A DNA stretch of 12,341 bases from Entrophospora sp. SA101 (lineage: Eukaryota > Glomeromycota > Glomeromycetes > Entrophosporales > Entrophosporaceae): the NCBI GenBank assembly GCA_958430865.1, contig CAUDNR010004120.1:54899-67239 (forward strand), read 5' to 3'. Position 1 is the first letter of the stretch; the number at the start of each line of letters is the position of its first letter. The translations under genes were made by a program, and so were the position numbers. The notes beneath the pieces were generated by a model. That model saw nothing but the letters and a program-made list of their open reading frames with translations, searched no databases and had not been told where the DNA came from. Shown here one piece after another: positions 7,600 to 12,341 of the stretch.

Positions 7600-8481
7600 G
7601 CTGTTGCTCGTAAAAATCAAAGAATTATGTATGATTTTAAAAATAATGGAAAAAATTTTCTATTACAAGTTAATTTAATTTTTTTGCTTGTCAATTTACT
7701 TAACGAAGGGCTATAACCAACATTTCATTTTTCTTTATCTAGAGAATTGCACCGCGTAATAGCAAGAAAATTTTTTGTCGGAAAATTATAAATTTATTCA
7801 AATTAGGAATTGTATTAGTTCGTATTGTATTAATATTCCCTAAATTATAAAATTACTATTATTGTGTCATCGTAACTCATCTATTTCGAAATATTTTTAA
7901 AATTGATATAATAAAAACGAAATCCTTAATATTAAACTGCTGTTAAACAGTTCACGAAAGCGAACTTCCAGGTTAGTTGGATGCATTTACTAATTTATTT
8001 GTTCTTGCAAAAATCACATTATATGTTATTCTAGGATCATATTACAAATGCTGGAATGAGAACGAAAAAAGCAACTGCTCAAAACTTACCATTAAGTAAT
8101 TTCTGTGATTTCAATCACAAACTTTATTTCAGGTAAAAATAATGGTTGGTTATTTTTGATGCTGGAGGTTGGAGAAAGTTTGAAATGTCACTATTTGATT
8201 GGACATTGTCACGGAAAGGGCGTCGAGCTCCAATTGAAATTTAAAAAAATTTTTGTTCAAACAAACAAATTTGTCAGCTCGGCTCGCCAATTAAGAGAGG
8301 AAAAAAACAGGTTTTTATGCGTAAAGATTTAAATATAATTCTACCAGAAGAGGAAGTGGATGTTGACAATTAACTGATAAGCAAACTGTGTACGTGCGAT
8401 TTCCCATTTGTTGGATGACTATTGTTAATATTAAGTTAGTCTATATTGAAATGTCCGTTGATAAATTAGCAATACATTAAA

Positions 8482-8504
8482 TTAATGCACTCTGTATGCA
8501 TTAA
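8482..8504. repeat. Inverted repeat TTAATGCA / TGCATTAA
   Basis: Two perfect 8-bp complementary arms (8482-8489 and 8497-8504) flank a 7-nt spacer. Their symmetry resembles a dimeric binding site, but in AT-rich DNA such short pairs also occur by chance. Confidence 0.5.
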
Positions 8505-8876
8505 AGGAAATGAGAGTAACATGGGATAAAATAATTACAATAAATTCTACCAAATCTTCTTTAAGTTTTGGGATCAACTTCATTATTATTTTTTCTAAAA
8601 AAAGGTTGAATTTTTAATTGTTAAATGTATAACGAATAACGATAACTAGAAGTAAATGTGAGAGAGCGTGTGTGAGTATGAGAGAAATCATAGGTCGTTA
8701 TTTCTATATTTCTTTTTCATATATAATTTCTTTTAGTAAAAATTGTTTATTTGTGTTATATTATTTTAATAAACATCATAAAGTAATTTTTTTGTAACAG
8801 TTCAATCAACTTACAAATTCGGATGTAATTTATATTTATATAGGGGTTAGTTATGTCATGCTGTTTTGTTTATTTG

Positions 8877-8887
8877 ATTGGACCAAT
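8877..8887. promoter_or_regulatory. CCAAT dyad, copy 1
   Basis: ATTGG-A-CCAAT, two opposed CCAAT boxes one base apart, 82 nt upstream of the copy-1 ATG. CCAAT boxes are bound by the Hap2/3/5 complex in fungi. The site is duplicated exactly in copy 2. Confidence 0.35.
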
Positions 8888-8968
8888 TTGTAAATAATGT
8901 TTGGGGCTAAAACTTTTTTATTTCTTTTTTTTTTTTCGTAATAATGAAACCTTTTATTAATTTACAAA

Positions 8969-9121
8969 ATGACTGTGAGTATTATTAAGAGTTGTTTTCT
9001 AACAAGCATATATTTATGTGTGTATGTGTGTATATATATATTGGATCATTTTAACATTGAATTTTCTTCAACTTTTTCAGATATTATGCATTCTCCTGAA
9101 ATAAAGAATCAAATTCAATAA
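8969..9121 (+). pseudogene. Truncated duplicate of the 5' end of the downstream gene
   Basis: This is the copy-1 counterpart of exon 1, intron 1 and the first codons of exon 2 of the 9318-11727 gene. Spliced as in copy 2 it would give only 16 codons, ending IKNQIQ then TAA. The gene body is missing because copy 2 begins at 9117. A transcript starting in copy 1 could still splice its donor at 8979 to the copy-2 acceptor and produce a normal message, so copy 1 may work as a second promoter and first exon. Confidence 0.6.
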
Positions 9122-9225
9122 ACATCATAAAGTAATTTTTTTGTAACAGTTCAATCAACTTACAAATTCGGATGTAATTTATATTTATATAGGGGTTAGT
9201 TATGTCATGCTGTTTTGTTTATTTG

Positions 9226-9236
9226 ATTGGACCAAT
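9226..9236. promoter_or_regulatory. CCAAT dyad, copy 2
   Basis: Second copy of ATTGG-A-CCAAT, 82 nt upstream of the ATG at 9318 in the intact gene copy. A TATATAGG-like stretch lies about 35 nt before it, so this part of each duplicate could be a core promoter. Confidence 0.4.
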
Positions 9237-9317
9237 TTGTAAATAATGTTTGGGGCTAAAACTTTTTTATTTCTTTTTTTTTTTTCGTAATAATGAAACC
9301 TTTTATTAATTTACAAA

Positions 9318-11727
9318 ATGACTGTGAGTATTATTAAGAGTTGTTTTCTAACAAGCATATATTTATGTGTGTATGTGTGTATATATATATTGGATCATTT
9401 TAACATTGAATTTTCTTCAACTTTTTCAGATATTATGCATTCTCCTGAAATAAAGAATCAAATTCATGACGTTAATCAAACTCCTTCTTCTTCGTTCAAC
9501 ATAACGAAGATGCATGTAAATAACAATAGTGATAACAGTTATCATAATAATAATTATTATAATTATAACACTAGTGATCATAACAACAACAACATCACAG
9601 ATTTAACAATTAAAAAAAACGTTGAAAATGAATTTTTTAAGGACCATAATGAAAACCCGGCTTTATTAACATTCAATGATAATAATCCTTCAACTATAAA
9701 TAATCCTACTACAACCGTTAATCCAATAATGTCATTTTCAAAAATTTCCTCTCCATTAAAATTTAGCTATTCACCTAAATCAATATCTGAGAAAGAATCT
9801 CATATTCGAAATTATCGGGATGATGATGACGATAAGGAGGAGGAGGAAGAGGATCATGAAGAAAACGATAGTTCTAGTAGAGGTTTCTCGGAAAGTTCAA
9901 GTGGATCACATTACTCAGACGAAGAATATGAAACTTGGGCAAAAATTGATAATGAATTATCAACACTTGATCAAGCTTCTCATTCAGAAGAAAATCTTTT
10001 TGATCCCATAAATCGTCTCAAAGAATTGATGAATTCTCAAATTCAAATCGACTCATCTAATAATAATAGTGACGACGACGACAACGACGACGACGACGAT
10101 GATGATGTGGGAAATAAATCTAATCATGAGTTGGATGAATTGGAAATTGCTTCATCTATTCATTCTGAACCTTTACCACTCAATAGTTCAGTTTCATTTA
10201 AATTAAATGATTATCACAAAAAAAATATTTATAAAAATGACGATAATAATAAAACTATTTATGAAGATGATGATAACAATAAAATTATTTATGAAGATAA
10301 TAAACCTATTTATAAAGATGATAGAACTGTTTATAATAATAAAACTGTTTACACAGATGACAATAATAATAAAACTATTTATCCAGACGGTGATGATAAT
10401 AATAATGAAGAGGGCAGTGATAATGAAGATAATAATCACTCATCATCATCACCACAAATAAAACTACTTGATGATAATTATATTTCAGAAAATAATGAAT
10501 CATCAAACGATCTGAGAAACAAACACTTGTTAATTACTAAATCGAAAAAGAATGATAATTTATCCGCAAGTGACATCAAGCAAATTAAAACTAGAAATCA
10601 AAGAAAGAATGCTTATGGTACAAAAATAATTTTTAATAGAAAAAAATTTTTTTGCAATAAAAATTATTTATATTTATATTGAAATTATTATAGTTGCAAA
10701 ATTTGAATTGCTTAAACAAGAAGAAACAGGAATATTGCAATGGTTAAGATTAAATATCGGAAAAGAGCCACCAGATATCGTTAAAAGTAACTATTTGTCA
10801 AGTTTTAATTTATTTATTTACTCATTAATCATTGACTAATTAATTAATCAATTAATTAAGAAATCAATTAATTTTTATTGTTATTATTTGGAAAATAAAG
10901 ATTATAAAAAAGGTTCAAATTCGGTCAATGATGATACATCTTTTAAAAATATGGAAAAAAATAAAATTTATTCTAACCCTTCAGCGAAAATTACAAATAG
11001 TCAACTATCGTTATCATCATTTTTACCATCATCACCATCATTAATAAGTAATAAAAAAAAATCTGTCGACAATTCACAATCATTATCTAAACCTATTTAT
11101 TCTCCAAAATCTTCAAAAAATTCTACATCACCAAAAAATTCTCTTGATCACACATTTCAATCAAATTCTATATCATCCCCATCACCAATAACTCCTCCTC
11201 GATCAGCACCTCAACAACAACAACGACGTCATCAAGCATCCAAATCAAAATCGCAAATTTTCTTTACAAGTTTGAATAGACATAGCAGCATAAGCAAAGC
11301 TCGTTCACCTATACCACCACTTAATATGCCGCCGCCTGTAATGAATGATCCTACCGCTAACGCTAAGACCACTAACCCACCTTTCTCCCCCTCCTCCTCT
11401 TCATCTACTAAAAACAACAATAAATTTGCTACTGTAATTTCACCAAAACGTCGTAGGTTTAGTTTTCAAGCAATTACATCTAGACTTAGTGTAGGCTCAT
11501 CCGCACCTATTTCACCTTTCCCTAAAACAATTGAAGAAAATAATAATAACGATTCATCCAATTCGACTATAGTTGTTGATGAAAAGGCTTTAAATAAATT
11601 ATGTGATGTGTTGCCAGATGCCGAGAGAGAAGTTTTGGCAAGATATTTAAGAGCAGTAGGCGGAAAAGATGAATTATTGGCTGTGGGACTTTATATGAAA
11701 GATTTAAAAAGTAATAACGAAACATAA
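9318..11727 (+). CDS. Uncharacterised low-complexity acidic/Ser-rich protein, 4 exons, 705 aa
   Basis: I do not recognise this family. Modelled exons: 9318-9327, 9430-10617, 10694-10786, 10901-11727 (2118 nt, in frame, GT-AG introns of 102, 76 and 114 nt). N-terminal half: an Asn/His-rich stretch, an acidic run (134-148), a better-ordered patch DEEYETWAKIDNELSTLD (167-184) to FDPINRLKELM (194-204), poly-Asp (218-229), then seven I/V-Y repeats (269-328). Exon 3 encodes an ordered segment, FELLKQEETGILQWLRLNIG (403-422), followed by EPPDIVKN. Then come long Ser/Pro-rich stretches, a basic patch SPKRRRFSF (611-619, with an RRxS phosphosite pattern) and a C-terminal module (659-700: LNKLCDVLPDAEREVLARYL, then GGKDELLAVGLYMKDL). 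That module looks like a three-helix UBA/CUE-like bundle, a tentative call. The start is uncertain: intron 1 is stop-free and a multiple of three, and ATG 9435 is an in-frame alternative. Confidence 0.75.
10224..10403 (+). repeat. Coding minisatellite, I/V-Y-x-D-D-N-N-K repeats
   Basis: Seven tandem units of 30, 30, 21, 21, 18, 30 and 30 nt encode NIYKNDDNNK, TIYEDDDNNK, IIYEDNK, PIYKDDR, TVYNNK, TVYTDDNNNK and TIYPDGDDNN (residues 269-328). Unit lengths are multiples of three, so the frame is kept. The I/V-Y anchor is invariant while the acidic/Asn linker varies, which suggests slippage or unequal exchange under protein-level constraint. Confidence 0.85.
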
Positions 11728-12341
11728 AATATCATTTATTATTTATTTATTTATTTATATATACTACTATCTTAATATAATGTAAAAATTATTTAAATCA
11801 TTATTAAATGTTTCTTTTGTAATTTATTAACAACAAACAATTCGAATATAATTGATTATTCATGTAAAAATAAACTGTATTTATTTTTTTTTTAAGAGAG
11901 GAGAATAAGGCCCGTATGTTAATGGATGAATAATAAATAAAAAAGATTCTTTATTAGTATAATAAATAATAATTTATAATAATATGTCTGACAAAATAAC
12001 CACCCAAAATTCATTTAATTATTTCATATTGAGTTAATCTCAATTACTGTCAATATTTTAATATAACTAGATTCAGGATTAAAAACGTTCACTTATTATT
12101 GAAAAACGTCTAAGCAAAAGTTCTAGTTTAACGAAATGATTAAGGAAGAAAAATTTGAAAATTGGGTTTATTTATAAGAAATCACGTCACACATAACAAA
12201 ACGATCAGCCAATTATTGTTGTTATTACATAAAAAAAAATTTTTTTTTTGTCAGAAGAATTACTTTTTTCGTGATTTCCATTCCCATCACCCAATTAAAT
12301 AAATAATATTTTTATGATAAAGAATATTTAGCGTAGGGTTC
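11725..12341. other. 3' flank of the plus-strand gene
   Basis: No gene is visible from the stop codon to the window end. A TTTA microsatellite-like run (about 11736-11757) follows the stop. CCAAT motifs near 12208 and 12290 and an ATCACGTCAC stretch near 12180 could belong to the promoter of a gene beyond the window, but this cannot be tested here. Confidence 0.5.
11869..11874 (+). terminator. Candidate polyadenylation signal
   Basis: An AATAAA hexamer 142 nt after the stop codon of the 705-aa gene, followed by T-rich DNA (11880-11893). The order fits a fungal poly(A) region; the hexamer alone is weak evidence in this composition. Confidence 0.35.

Larger units (their letters stand above)
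6726..8767. other. Long AT-rich intergenic region, no supportable gene
   Basis: About 2 kb between the divergent RNase III gene and the plus-strand gene. I find no conserved reading frame, tRNA or rRNA. It contains a TA run (7146-7162), an ATT run (about 7486-7504), a 21-nt T run (7579-7599) and a pyrimidine-rich tract (about 7207-7244). There is an inverted pair TTAATGCA/TGCATTAA (8482-8504) and a less AT-rich patch around 8150-8300 with imperfect inverted symmetry. The first few hundred bases presumably include the RNase III promoter, but no core element stands out. Confidence 0.6.
8768..9466. repeat. Perfect 349-bp tandem duplication
   Basis: Copy 1 is 8768-9116 and copy 2 is 9117-9465, a head-to-tail direct repeat. 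By eye every base matches, including a 12-T run and a TG/TA microsatellite-like stretch; the match extends one base to 9466. Each copy contains an upstream region with a CCAAT dyad, the first ATG (8969 and 9318), a donor (8979 and 9328), an acceptor (AG at 9079-9080 and 9428-9429) and the start of exon 2. In copy 1 the frame hits TAA at 9119, just past the copy junction. The duplicated unit therefore carries the 5' end of the downstream gene. Confidence 0.95.

Noticed and set aside
7946..7970. TTCACGAA with neighbouring GAA and TTC units, resembling a heat-shock element and a GAAA-loop hairpin
   Set aside because: Only one correctly spaced dyad and more than 1 kb from either start codon; the stem has an A-C mismatch.
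8105..8332. 75-residue plus-strand frame
   Set aside because: No recognisable motif, in the intergenic region; its composition fits a repeat relic better than a gene.
10203..10461. Ile-rich frames on both strands over the Asn/Asp repeats
   Set aside because: Frame-shifted and antisense shadows of the I/V-Y repeat in the 705-aa gene.
11232..11420. 62-residue minus-strand frame, Gly/Leu-rich
   Set aside because: Antisense to the Ser/Pro-rich part of exon 4, which fits one long sense exon.
1..12341. tRNA, rRNA, CRISPR array or complete transposon
   Set aside because: No cloverleaf with a GTTCNANNC arm, no regularly spaced identical repeats and no transposase or reverse-transcriptase motifs were seen on either strand.

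Overview
The window looks like nuclear DNA of an AT-rich filamentous fungus. The introns are short (64-112 nt) and GT-AG, the coding sequence is rich in Asn, Lys and Ser homopolymers, and the gene set is eukaryotic: a fungal UV-damage endonuclease and the mitochondrial ATP synthase delta subunit. The very low GC, together with an intronless bacterial-type (class I) ribonuclease III, points to an arbuscular mycorrhizal fungus (Glomeromycotina, Rhizophagus-like). That placement is inference; no marker gene in the window proves it.

Layout. Positions 1-1382 are non-coding and hold a duplicated 28-nt block. Three genes follow on the minus strand. Positions 1383-3772 are an 11-exon UV-damage endonuclease gene (UVE1/uvdE type, 523 aa as modelled). 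It has two microexons, of 10 and 12 nt, and the second carries the active-site His triplet. Positions 4461-5304 are a 5-exon gene for the F1-ATPase delta subunit (ATP16 type, 167 aa, with a clear mitochondrial presequence). Positions 5709-6725 are a single-exon class I RNase III (338 aa, catalytic residues intact). A 20-bp stem with a 51-nt loop begins 42 nt after the RNase III stop codon.

Positions 6726-8767 are a long AT-rich intergenic stretch with no gene I can support. At 8768-9466 there is a perfect 349-bp tandem duplication. It contains the putative promoter, first exon, first intron and start of exon 2 of the plus-strand gene at 9318-11727. That gene (four exons, 705 aa as modelled) encodes a largely disordered acidic/Ser-rich protein. 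It has a tandem I/V-Y repeat, a basic patch and a conserved-looking C-terminal helical module, and I do not recognise the family. Positions 11728-12341 are its 3' flank.

How the genes relate: they do not form a pathway. Two of the minus-strand genes have mitochondrial connections (ATP16 certainly; Uve1 is reported in both nucleus and mitochondria in other fungi), but this is probably chance. All splice models were built by hand from GT-AG sites, reading phase and family motifs. The Uve1 and ATP16 models are strong because frame and conserved motifs agree across every junction. The start of the plus-strand gene is uncertain.
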